Source: Marinomonas alcarazii
GTDB taxonomy: Bacteria; Pseudomonadota; Gammaproteobacteria; Pseudomonadales; Marinomonadaceae
Direction: 5' to 3'
Assembly (NCBI RefSeq): GCF_003208215.1
Contig: NZ_QKLW01000010.1
Coordinates: 62,001-126,000, forward strand
DNA: 64,000 bases
Shown here: positions 8,327-15,578 of the stretch, one piece after another
Layout: each line of letters starts with the position of its first letter
Numbering within the stretch: the first letter of the stretch is position 1
Position numbers and translations under genes: made by a program
Notes under the pieces: model-generated
The model's database searches: none
What the model was told of the DNA's origin: nothing
What the model saw: only the letters and a program-made list of their open reading frames with translations

Positions 8327-9676
8327 TCATTGAAAAAGCGCTGCATTTTCCTGTTTGCGCTGATCCAATGTCTTAGCAATCGCAGACACTGTTGTTTTAC
8401 TGATCCCTTGCTGCTGTGCCAGATACGTAAATTGACTGATGACTTCTGCGACTTCTTCAATGACTTGCCTTGCATCATTCCAATTCGAAAAGCCAGCACT
8501 GGTAGCAAGTTTTTGCATCACCTTAAGCGGTGGCGCTTTGCCATAACCTCCGAACGCAGTGGCGTGTTCGTTAAATGGATGCGGGCTGTAGGTAACATCG
8601 TAAAAAGGTGCAGGATCCCATTGACCGTCGTCTGCTTGCAAAAACGCCCAGTTTTTACTGTGGTCGTCTTGATTAGACGACAGCAGGTTAAAAATGGCGC
8701 GGCGAAATTGCAGTTGTCCAGCCGCTGGAGATTTACACAACTGACGGCTGGCTTTAATTAAATCAATGTAATCTAAACTTGGTGTTCGAAAGTCTGCATC
8801 CAGCAGCCCACACGCGCTGTGCATATGCAATCGACCTGAACTACGATTGCTGCTTAAATTGGACTGCTCTGTGACATAATCAAAACGCTCGAGCGCCAAC
8901 CAAGCAGGCGCACCGCTTGAGGATGGTGCTTCAATGAGCTGCCATAGCGGTGGTTGACACTTAGCTTGCTCAGCCATTTGTAAATAGACCGCCTCACACA
9001 AACCTTCTTCATGGCCGAGCGCGAGATTTTTAGAAGTAAATTTAATCAGCCACGCTTCATCACCAGGCTTTGCAAAGGTTCGACAATGCTGAGTTTCCCC
9101 AGCAGGCATATAAATTTGTGCCTTAGGTCTTGCCCCACCCGAACTACCTCCGGCGACTAATGCGGCCAACACCTTTTGCGTATGCCCATCTAACTCATCG
9201 TGATTATCATCCATATAATCTGACATTGAAGCATCGAACAGCGTTTGCGCTTCTAAGCCTAAAGTAGCTAAATCAATATCCGCGTGCGTGGTGGCTGAAA
9301 ACTCAGACACCGGAGAAAAAGACAATGCCCCCATGCCTTTATCACCAACAAAGGCCAGTCTATCCATCGCCGTTAATTGATTAGGCAGGATGCCCTTTTG
9401 CCGGAAAATACGATCTTGTAACAGCATGCCCCAGCCATCGGGCAAACAATCTCCAAATACGCCATGTACACCTTGGTGCGGCGCTTTAGGAGCGACTTGA
9501 ACTTGCGCGTTCGGATGCAAGGTAAAAGGTGATAAATTGCCAAACTGCTGCAAATAGCTGTCTGCATACTGAAAAAAAACGCCTTGCCGATTCTGCGCCA
9601 AGACCCCTACAGCAACCTGCTCACCTGATCTTAGCGTTCGAGTAACATTAAGCTTCTGAATGGGTTTAAAACTCAT
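8327..9676 (-). CDS. HipA-like serine/threonine kinase toxin (module 1)
   Basis: 449 residues. HipA toxins are kinases that phosphorylate a host target (glutamyl-tRNA synthetase for E. coli HipA) and cause dormancy. Visible kinase features: the glycine-rich SSGGARPKA loop, an AWLIKF strand with the ATP-binding lysine, ALERFD, the catalytic loop NQDDHSKNW (residues 335-343; D338 as base, N343 as metal ligand), and the DFG-equivalent PFYDVT. The N-terminal HipA_N domain has GVFGDCLPDGWG. Its start overlaps the end of the upstream HTH antitoxin gene by 11 bp, the standard hipBA order. All catalytic residues are present, so it should be active. Confidence 0.9.
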   Translation of the reverse strand: MSFKPIQKLNVTRTLRSGEQVAVGVLAQNRQGVFFQYADSYLQQFGNLSPFTLHPNAQVQVAPKAPHQGVHGVFGDCLPDGWGMLLQDRIFRQKGILPNQLTAMDRLAFVGDKGMGALSFSPVSEFSATTHADIDLATLGLEAQTLFDASMSDYMDDNHDELDGHTQKVLAALVAGGSSGGARPKAQIYMPAGETQHCRTFAKPGDEAWLIKFTSKNLALGHEEGLCEAVYLQMAEQAKCQPPLWQLIEAPSSSGAPAWLALERFDYVTEQSNLSSNRSSGRLHMHSACGLLDADFRTPSLDYIDLIKASRQLCKSPAAGQLQFRRAIFNLLSSNQDDHSKNWAFLQADDGQWDPAPFYDVTYSPHPFNEHATAFGGYGKAPPLKVMQKLATSAGFSNWNDARQVIEEVAEVISQFTYLAQQQGISKTTVSAIAKTLDQRKQENAALFQ

Positions 9677-9956
9677 CTTTTAGCACCTCATCAATACTCG
9701 TGGGTATAGCAGCGCGTTCTTTGCTAGGTTGCGTGAGCTGATAAAACCTATCTAGCGAATCAAGGGTCTGCCATAGCAACAGCAATTGGCGAAATGAAAT
9801 TTGCCCGGTCAGCTCAAATTTCTTAATGGTGGCCGCAGGTACACAGCTTCGCTCAGCAAGCGCCGCTCGTGACAGCTTTGCCTGCTTTCGTAACTCACGT
9901 AAATAAGCCGCATAGGCTTGGCTTACATCGGTATCATCAAGTAAGGTAAAATTCAT
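9666..9956 (-). CDS. HipB-like HTH antitoxin (module 1)
   Basis: 96 residues when started at ATG 9954-9956 (MNFTLLDDTD). A longer reading from 10040 would run through the operator sites and is unlikely. It contains a Cro/C1-type helix-turn-helix: LSRAALAERSCVPAATIKKFELTG, followed by the LLLLWQTLDSLDRF segment common in HipB-like proteins. It overlaps hipA by 11 bp, so the two are translationally coupled. It should neutralise the HipA-like kinase and repress its own promoter through the two palindromes just upstream. Confidence 0.88.
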   Translation of the reverse strand: MNFTLLDDTDVSQAYAAYLRELRKQAKLSRAALAERSCVPAATIKKFELTGQISFRQLLLLWQTLDSLDRFYQLTQPSKERAAIPTSIDEVLKDEF

Positions 9957-9970
9957 CAGCAAAGACCAAA

Positions 9971-9988
9971 TGGATACAGTTATATCCA
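9971..9988. promoter_or_regulatory. Operator 1 of HipBA-like module 1
   Basis: A perfect palindrome TGGATA-N6-TATCCA lies 15 bp upstream of the hipB-like start. A -10-like TATTAT on the minus strand is adjacent, so occupancy would block transcription. The arms recall the E. coli HipB operator half-sites (TATCC and GGATA) but in the opposite order around the spacer. Confidence 0.7.
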
Positions 9989-10011
9989 TAATAGCAAAAT
10001 AAAACAGAAAG

Positions 10012-10029
10012 TGGGTATTATTATATCCA
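10012..10029. promoter_or_regulatory. Operator 2 of HipBA-like module 1
   Basis: TGGGTA-N6-TATCCA, the same pattern as operator 1 with one base changed. The centres are 41 bp apart, about four helical turns, which would place two repressor dimers on the same face of the DNA. Confidence 0.65.
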
Positions 10030-10161
10030 TTACTAACCACTAATATTTAGTAAAAGCCATAGGCAAGTAGTGGGCAGTTTGGTGGGTAAACAGGCATTTT
10101 CAAACGGTTTCTTTTCGATAACTTATTGGGTTTGTTAGGGTCTAGGCTGGTACTCAATGAG

Positions 10162-10182
10162 CAGATTCAAAACATCGAATAG
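10162..10182 (+). repeat. Putative attachment site copy B
   Basis: The first 20 bp are identical to 6517-6536, the yicC 3' end. It would encode QIQNIE and then a TAG stop instead of TAA. To its left is TACTCAATGAG, nearly the same as the sequence left of copy C. It separates segment I from segment II. Confidence 0.7.
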
Positions 10183-10220
10183 ATTCCTAGGTAGAAAGTT
10201 CCCCGTCGAAGAACATCTAG

Positions 10221-10268
10221 AAGCCCTGTATTACCTTGTGAAGAGCATTGAAAATACAGGGCTTTTTT
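10221..10268 (+). terminator. Rho-independent terminator downstream of copy B
   Basis: A 12-bp stem (AAGCCCTGTATT with its complement), a 20-nt loop and a T-rich tail. It lies 38 bp after copy B, where a terminator of yicC would sit if this were the original yicC flank. No convincing gene lies between 10183 and 10443. Confidence 0.75.
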
Positions 10269-10443
10269 ATTTTTCCCGCCCAAATCCGTTTGCAGAAATC
10301 CGTTACCACAACCTGTTAAGTGGTAGACACCATGGTGAGCTATTTAGAGGCACAGCTGCCGTAATACTGGCAGCTTTGCCCCAAATGCCCAAGGGGTAAG
10401 CGATGTGTTACAGCAAAGAAAGTGTGAGACAAAGAATGAAAGT

Positions 10444-10584
10444 GAAGCTATAAATTCTTTATACACTGAAAAATGAAAATATAGTTTCACTTTAACCTGC
10501 TTGATAATATCAAACGAACCTTTACCCAAAGTCAAAAATGAAGCTATACTTTCACTATCTGAAGATTTAAGAAAATATAGTTTC
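10444..10584. promoter_or_regulatory. Four-box operator region of HipBA-like module 2
   Basis: Four 14-bp imperfect palindromes of the form GAARMTATASTTTC start at 10444, 10475, 10540 and 10571. They make two pairs. Within each pair the spacing is exactly 31 bp (three helical turns), and the pairs are offset by 96 bp, as if a unit had been duplicated. First members begin GAAGCTATA and second members GAAAATATAG. A promoter-like TTGATAATAT lies between the pairs at 10501. The last box ends 3 bp before the HTH start codon. They are most likely binding sites for the downstream HTH protein. Confidence 0.7.
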
Positions 10585-10587
10585 CCT

Positions 10588-10902
10588 ATGAATACCATCA
10601 AATCAACAGCAAAACGCACCGCAGTCGTTTTTCCAAAGCACAAAAAGGTGTTAAGCATCTTGGGCGAGAACTTAACTCTGGCGATGAAGCGACGCGGCAT
10701 TACCCAAGAAATGCTGCACGACAGAACTGGTCTGTCTAAACCAACGTTACGAAAAATCCTAAAGGGTGATCCTTCCGTTTCGCTTGGTCACTATGTCAAC
10801 GTATTAGCCTCTTTAGGTCTCTTGGAAGACCTAGCCAAAGTCGCCTTTGATGACGAGCTGGGAAGAAAGCTGCAAGACATCCAATTGCTGAACAAAAAAT
10901 AA
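10588..10902 (+). CDS. HipB-like HTH antitoxin (module 2)
   Basis: 104 residues from ATG 10588 (MNTIKSTAKR). A longer reading from 10501 uses TTG and overlaps the operators. The Cro/C1 helix-turn-helix is GITQEMLHDRTGLSKPTLRKILKG, followed by VSLGHYVNVLASLGLLEDLA. It is followed after 12 bp by a hipA-like gene, so antitoxin and autorepressor are the expected roles. It is not closely similar to the module 1 antitoxin, and its operators differ completely, so cross-regulation is unlikely. Confidence 0.87.
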   Translation: MNTIKSTAKRTAVVFPKHKKVLSILGENLTLAMKRRGITQEMLHDRTGLSKPTLRKILKGDPSVSLGHYVNVLASLGLLEDLAKVAFDDELGRKLQDIQLLNKK

Positions 10903-10914
10903 GAGTGTCGCATT

Positions 10915-12153
10915 ATGGAAATCTACGTTTATGCTGATTGGACTGATTCAACCGACCCTATATTAGTTGGCACATTACGGTCGTCAGAAATTAGAGGCAA
11001 AGAACATTTCAGCTTTAGTTATGACAGGACATGGCTAACTTCTAATTATGTTCGCCAAATTGACCCTTCTTTAAAACTATTCGTTGGCGAACAACATGCG
11101 CTGGCTGATAAGAATTTCAAAATATTTCTAGACTCATGCCCTGACCGTTGGGGTCGATTGTTAATGCAACGCAGAGAAGCGGTGGTTGCTAGACAGGAAA
11201 AACGGCGAGCAAAAAACCTATACGAGACGGATTACTTACTAGGTGTTCACGATTCATTTCGCATGGGAGCACTGCGCTTTTGTACATCACCAACGGGCCC
11301 ATTTTTAGACGATAGCCATGAGCTGGCAGCACCTGCAATAACCAGCTTACCCGAGCTACAACATGCCGCCAACAAAATCGAAGAAACTCCGGATTTAGAT
11401 AATCCAGATTATCTGAAATGGCTCAATATGCTGATCTCACCGGGTTCATCACTAGGCGGAGCCAGGCCAAAGGCGTCAATAAGAAATCACGATAACAGTT
11501 TGTGGTTAGCTAAGTTTCCTAGCCGTCACGATGATTACGATATTGGCTTATGGGAGTTCATTGTTTATCAAATGGCCATAGAGTCTGGCATCGAAATGGC
11601 TGAATCGAAAGTCGAAGCCATTGGCAGACATCATACTTTTTTAACAAAAAGGTTCGACCGTACCGAAACAGGAAAGCGACTACACTTCAGCTCTGCGATG
11701 ACTCAACTAGAGTACTTTGATGGTCAGGATGATGGAGCAAGTTACTTAGAGCTGGCTGAGTTTCTGATCCAACACGGTTCTAATACTCGGCAAGACCTCG
11801 AACAACTGTGGACCAGAATACTGTTTAACATCATGGTCTCGAACTGTGATGATCATCTGAGAAATCACGGATTCATTCTGGAGTCCACTGGCTGGCGACT
11901 ATCTCCCGCCTACGATATCAACCCTATGTTATACGCCTCTGGTCTACACCTTAATATTGATGACGTAAGCAATGCGCTTTCGATTGACTTAGCATTTGAC
12001 GTTGCAGAGTATTTTCACGTTAGCGACAGTAAAGCCAAGGCCATTCACAAAAGATTGTTAAAGGCCGTTTCACAATGGGAAGTCCTTGCCCAACAAATGG
12101 GTATCCGCAAAGAAGAAAGGGAACTATTGAGAGACTGCTTTATACTCGACTAG
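10915..12153 (+). CDS. HipA-like serine/threonine kinase toxin (module 2)
   Basis: 412 residues. It has the kinase signatures of HipA: PGSSLGGARPKAS, LWLAKFPS with the ATP lysine, TKRFDR, the catalytic loop NCDDHLRNHGF (from residue 310; D313 and N317), and SPAYDINP in the DFG position. The N-terminal part has DSCPDRWGR, matching the GDCLPDGWG-type segment. It looks catalytically complete. It belongs to a different HipA subgroup from the 8327-9676 protein, so it is not a recent duplicate of that gene. A fragment of its 3' end is repeated at about 19643-19743. Confidence 0.9.
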   Translation: MEIYVYADWTDSTDPILVGTLRSSEIRGKEHFSFSYDRTWLTSNYVRQIDPSLKLFVGEQHALADKNFKIFLDSCPDRWGRLLMQRREAVVARQEKRRAKNLYETDYLLGVHDSFRMGALRFCTSPTGPFLDDSHELAAPAITSLPELQHAANKIEETPDLDNPDYLKWLNMLISPGSSLGGARPKASIRNHDNSLWLAKFPSRHDDYDIGLWEFIVYQMAIESGIEMAESKVEAIGRHHTFLTKRFDRTETGKRLHFSSAMTQLEYFDGQDDGASYLELAEFLIQHGSNTRQDLEQLWTRILFNIMVSNCDDHLRNHGFILESTGWRLSPAYDINPMLYASGLHLNIDDVSNALSIDLAFDVAEYFHVSDSKAKAIHKRLLKAVSQWEVLAQQMGIRKEERELLRDCFILD

Positions 12154-12158
12154 AACAC

Positions 12159-12224
12159 ATTTACACTTTTATGCGCGTAAAAAAGCAAAATTACACACTT
12201 TTATGCGCATAAAAGTGTGTAATT
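12159..12224. promoter_or_regulatory. 36-bp perfect palindrome plus half copy upstream of the ATPase gene
   Basis: Positions 12189-12224 read the same on both strands for all 36 bases; the centre is TTTTATGCGCATAAAA. A degenerate copy (TTACACTTTTATGCGC then GTAAAA) precedes it at about 12160-12182. The palindrome overlaps the likely promoter of the DUF4143 ATPase gene (TATAGTATAGA around 12228) and ends 46 bp before its start. An operator is more likely than a terminator because no T-run follows. Confidence 0.65.
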
Positions 12225-12270
12225 AGTTATAGTATAGACCGTTAACAATCTTAATTGGCGGGAAATAACA

Positions 12271-13599
12271 ATGCAGCGCAACTTACTCAACGTCCTAATA
12301 GCATGGAAAAACCAACCTGCTCGCAAGCCGTTATTGATTGATGGTGCAAGGCAAACAGGTAAAACGTATCTGCTGCAGGAATTGTTTGGTAACACCTTTG
12401 CCAACATCCTTCGTATCGATTTTCTTGAAAATCCCGTCTACAAAGAAGCGTTCGATGGCTCACTGTCACCTGATGAGCTATTAATGAACATTGAGCTTTT
12501 AACCAATCAGGCGTTCAATCCAGAAACCGATCTGCTGATATTAGATGAAATTGGCGAATGTGAACGCGCTGTTACTTCGCTTAAGTATTTTGCTGAAAAA
12601 GCACCGTCCTATTTTGTCGCAGCCAGCGGCTCAAACATTGGCTTACTCAACACCTTCCCTGTGGGCAAGGTAGAACAATACAATTTACGACCACTGACCT
12701 TCCAAGAATTTATTTACGCATCCAACGAGCAAGCGCTGATCAAAGCGTTTGATAGTCAAGCCAGCACACCCGCTGTGCACACTAAATTGATGGATAAACT
12801 AACAGACTACTTTTTTACCGGTGGTATGCCAGAAGCCGTTTCTGCTTGGTATCAGTTTAAAGACGCCAGCATTTTAGATCGGGTTGAAAAAGTCACTAAA
12901 ATTCATGCGGATTTACTTGAAGGTTATCGTCGCGATTTTGGTAAGTACGCGGGCAAGGTAGACGCCACACTGATTGAATCAGTATTTAATAGCATTCCAG
13001 CCCAGCTATCACTTGTCAGCGATGAATCGGTTAAACGCTTTAAATTTAAGCATGTGCATGAGCGCAAATCTCGTTATAGCGACTTTGAAACCGCGATCCA
13101 TTGGCTTCACTGCTGCCGCTTAGCCTTGCCAAACTACCCTATTGAAGGGCTGCCAAGATCACCACTGGCAGCCTATAAAAAAGAAAATATGGTTAAACTG
13201 TTTATGTTTGATGTGGGCCTGCTCAATCATATGCTAGGCAGTAGTTATAAAGAGATTAAGCAACAAAACTACGAACTCTCTGCTTATAACTACAAAGGCT
13301 ATGTGGCTGAAAACTTTGTGCAACAAGAGCTCACTGCTATTGGCGTTGACCCAAGCTATTCATGGAATGACGCCCGCGCCGAGATCGAATTTATTTTGGC
13401 AACCGATGAAGGCGATATCGTCCCTGTGGAAGTCAAAAGTGGTAAACGTACCCGCGCAAAGTCACTCGCGTCTTACATCGATAAATGCGCACCAAACAAA
13501 ACATTCAAACTCACTGGCACACAAGGCTCATCAGCGTTAGAGCAAACCAATATCGTGATGCCTCTGTATTTCACCCAGTATTTACCACAGAAATGGTAA
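12271..13599 (+). CDS. AAA+ ATPase with C-terminal DUF4143 domain
   Basis: 442 residues. Walker A is GARQTGKTYLL (residues ~24-34) and Walker B LLILDEIGE. The sensor-like AASGSNIG and the LRPLTFQEFI segment are typical of the AAA_14 family. The C-terminal DUF4143 part has VEVKSGKRTRAKSL, preceded by AEIEFILA; this E...EVK arrangement is that of a PD-(D/E)XK nuclease-like fold. The family is widespread on mobile DNA and has no agreed function. It follows the hipA-like gene by 117 bp and has its own palindromic operator region. Its last ~140 bp are repeated at 19743-19882. Confidence 0.88.
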   Translation: MQRNLLNVLIAWKNQPARKPLLIDGARQTGKTYLLQELFGNTFANILRIDFLENPVYKEAFDGSLSPDELLMNIELLTNQAFNPETDLLILDEIGECERAVTSLKYFAEKAPSYFVAASGSNIGLLNTFPVGKVEQYNLRPLTFQEFIYASNEQALIKAFDSQASTPAVHTKLMDKLTDYFFTGGMPEAVSAWYQFKDASILDRVEKVTKIHADLLEGYRRDFGKYAGKVDATLIESVFNSIPAQLSLVSDESVKRFKFKHVHERKSRYSDFETAIHWLHCCRLALPNYPIEGLPRSPLAAYKKENMVKLFMFDVGLLNHMLGSSYKEIKQQNYELSAYNYKGYVAENFVQQELTAIGVDPSYSWNDARAEIEFILATDEGDIVPVEVKSGKRTRAKSLASYIDKCAPNKTFKLTGTQGSSALEQTNIVMPLYFTQYLPQKW

Positions 13600-13667
13600 A
13601 AAAGCGTTGCGAACCGAGGTCGACACAAAGTGACTTTAAGCGTAATTTAACTCTGACCCGTTTTATT
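13460..13667 (+). repeat. Direct repeat, copy 1 (other copy 19743-19949)
   Basis: About 208 bp including the 3' end of the DUF4143 ATPase gene and ~70 bp after its stop. It matches 19743-19949 with a handful of substitutions and one single-base indel. It ends in a stretch reading, on the minus strand, GGGTCAGAGTTAAATT. Confidence 0.9.
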
Positions 13668-14217
13668 CAATGTGCTAAACAACGATATCAAAGATTTCAG
13701 GCTGTACTAGTAAAACAAATATAGAGGAGCATGCGGGTTCCTTTATAATACTTGCCCTAACTTTACAATTTGGGCAAATTGAAATTTCTGCGCTCAAACT
13801 CAATGAAAACTCATAGCATCTCGTAACTATGATCCTAAACCTGCCTACACACTCTCTCCTAATACACTCACCCTATTAGCAAGAATGGTTGGCCGATCAA
13901 ACTTGCTCGCCCGGCAAAATTCTTAGTAATTTAATGAGAAGTATAATTCGAAAGCTGAAGGCTAGCATAACTACTCACTTCCACAATTTTTACTCCTCTC
14001 CAAAACAACGCTTTAGTAGGGAAACTTACAAGATAAGACTGCTACTCAAGGTGGGCTTTCCAGAGTTTTCAATATCAAAGAGCCTCAAAGTGCAAAATAT
14101 CTCTACTACTAAGTAACTTGAGATATTTTTACCAACTTGTTCGCATATTCCTTAGACAGTAATCATGAAAACGTGTACACTTTGGATACACATTGTTATC
14201 ACATTGGATCTACAGAA
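13668..14217. other. Gene-poor spacer between the ATPase and the restriction locus
   Basis: I see no credible gene here; short open frames lack ribosome-binding sites. A weak AT-rich hairpin (AAAATATCTC paired with GAGATATTTT, 14094-14130) ends in T residues and could terminate transcription. Just before the RHH gene, GTGTACAC and TGTATCC-like repeats near 14172-14190 may be its promoter or operator. Confidence 0.4.
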
Positions 14218-14412
14218 ATGAAATCAGCAGCCATGAGAATTAGGGTAGAACCTGAGCTACATGATGACTTTTTGGCAGCATGCAGAAGTCAGGATTTACC
14301 AGCGTCTTTGGTCCTAAGACAGTTTATGAAAGCTTTTGTGGAAGAAAATATCGTTGATACCCAACAAGATCTTTTCGAAATGGCTAAAAAGATTGGAAAA
14401 ACTAACAAATAA
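14218..14412 (+). CDS. Small ribbon-helix-helix protein, likely regulator of the restriction locus
   Basis: 64 residues from ATG 14218 (MKSAAMRIRVEPELHDDF). An upstream in-frame ATG at 14137 would add a non-conserved stretch through the promoter. AMRIRVEPELHDDFLAACRSQDLPASLVLRQFM has the beta strand, helix A and helix B pattern of RelB/Arc-type RHH proteins. It ends 38 bp before the methyltransferase start, with a LexA-like box in the gap. No toxin gene follows, so a controller of the methyltransferase/McrBC genes is more likely than an antitoxin (inference). Confidence 0.75.
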   Translation: MKSAAMRIRVEPELHDDFLAACRSQDLPASLVLRQFMKAFVEENIVDTQQDLFEMAKKIGKTNK

Positions 14413-14428
14413 CTGTATATATAGACAG
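14413..14428. promoter_or_regulatory. Putative LexA (SOS) box upstream of the methyltransferase gene
   Basis: CTGTATATATAGACAG fits CTGT-N8-ACAG, the LexA site of gammaproteobacteria. With two flanking bases on each side it matches 18 of 20 positions of the E. coli consensus. It starts directly after the RHH stop codon and lies 22 bp before the methyltransferase start, so bound LexA would be expected to limit transcription of the restriction operon. Confidence 0.7.
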
Positions 14429-14450
14429 TATATATTTTGGGGAACTGAAT

Positions 14451-15569
14451 ATGAGCGATAAGATAGAATCCAAGTACAAAGTAGTGAGCCTTTTCTCTGG
14501 ATGTGGTGGCATGGATCTAGGCTTTAAGCAGGCAGGTTATGAAATTGTTTGGGCCAATGATATTGATGAAGATGCTTGTGATACCTACGAGAAGAATATA
14601 GGCCCTATAAATAGGGGCGATATAGCCCAATATGATATACCAACCTTCGAACATACGGATGTTCTTGTAGCTGGTTTTCCCTGCCAACCATTTTCAAACG
14701 CAGGTTCCAGAAAGGGAACAAGTGATCCTCGTGGAATGTTATATGAGCATACGTTTAAGTTCATAGATAAATTATCCCCTAAAGCAGTTGTGTTCGAGAA
14801 TGTTAGAGGCTTACTTAGCACTACAACCGAGAACGGAAAACTAATTGATGAGTTAGTAAGTCGGTTAGAAAAAGACTATGGATATCATGTTTCCTACAGG
14901 TTGCTGAACCTGAGCCATTTTGGGGTTCCTCAAAATCGAATTCGAGTGGTTCTAATTGCCATCAAAAATGCAAACTATATTGACCATGTTTTCCCAGAGG
15001 TTGTTGATGATAAAGATTTGTGCATTGAAGCAACATTGAAGGGCATAAACGATAAGTTGCCTAACCAGCAAGAGCTAATGAAGTTAAATCCTCAAGCTTT
15101 GCACTATGGCTCTATGATTCCTGAAGGTGGATCTTGGAAGAGTCTCGCTTACGATGTACTGCCTGAAAGATGGAAGAAAATTAGAGATAATATGGCTAAA
15201 TATCATTATCCAAATTTCTTTCGACGATATGCTAGAGATGAGATACAAGGGACTATTACAGCAGCGTTCAAACCTGAAAATGCTGGAGTCTGGCATCCTA
15301 CTCAGGATCGAATCTATTCTGTGCGAGAAATCGCTCGATTCCAAACTTTCCCGGATGAATTTATTTTTGAAGGTAGAACGATCAAATCGAAGTATCAACA
15401 AATTGGAAATGCAGTCCCACCGCTGATTGCTCAAAAAATTGGTATGCAACTCAAAAGCTATTTTAAGAATACTGCTGTTACAGAGTTGAAGAGAAGCAAG
15501 ATAGAAAGTACATTACTCAATGTTAATCAACCAATTAGCAACCAAAAAATATCTCTTTCACTATTCTAG
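14451..15569 (+). CDS. DNA (cytosine-5) methyltransferase
   Basis: 372 residues. The m5C motifs are in canonical order: I (SLFSGCGGMDLGF, SAM binding), IV with catalytic C78 in GFPCQPFSNAG, VI (FENVRG), VIII (QNRIRVVLI) and X (QIGNAVPPLIA). The target-recognition domain lies between VIII and X (~190-310), so the sequence specificity cannot be read. RBS GGGGAA precedes the ATG. It is followed after 9 bp by McrB-like and McrC-like genes. Together with these it resembles LlaJI-type systems, where the methyltransferase protects host DNA from a McrBC-type nuclease, rather than solitary McrBC, which attacks methylated DNA. Confidence 0.95.
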   Translation: MSDKIESKYKVVSLFSGCGGMDLGFKQAGYEIVWANDIDEDACDTYEKNIGPINRGDIAQYDIPTFEHTDVLVAGFPCQPFSNAGSRKGTSDPRGMLYEHTFKFIDKLSPKAVVFENVRGLLSTTTENGKLIDELVSRLEKDYGYHVSYRLLNLSHFGVPQNRIRVVLIAIKNANYIDHVFPEVVDDKDLCIEATLKGINDKLPNQQELMKLNPQALHYGSMIPEGGSWKSLAYDVLPERWKKIRDNMAKYHYPNFFRRYARDEIQGTITAAFKPENAGVWHPTQDRIYSVREIARFQTFPDEFIFEGRTIKSKYQQIGNAVPPLIAQKIGMQLKSYFKNTAVTELKRSKIESTLLNVNQPISNQKISLSLF

Positions 15570-15578
15570 GGGACATGG

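Noticed and set aside
10157-10399. 80-codon open frame starting at attachment copy B
   Set aside because: It runs through the copy and the terminator hairpin at 10221-10268, so it is unlikely to be a gene.
10444-10584. Regular repeats considered as a CRISPR array
   Set aside because: The repeats are 14 bp, imperfect palindromes in promoter position with 17- and 51-bp gaps, and no cas genes are present. Operators fit better.
13644-13667. GGGTCAGAGTTAAATT-type end sequence as an insertion-sequence terminus
   Set aside because: It also ends the second repeat copy at 19949, but no transposase, partner terminus or target duplication is visible. It is better explained as part of the duplicated cassette flank.
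13889-14116. 75-codon open frame in the spacer before the restriction locus
   Set aside because: No ribosome-binding site, low-complexity composition and no recognisable domain. It also overlaps the weak hairpin at 14094.
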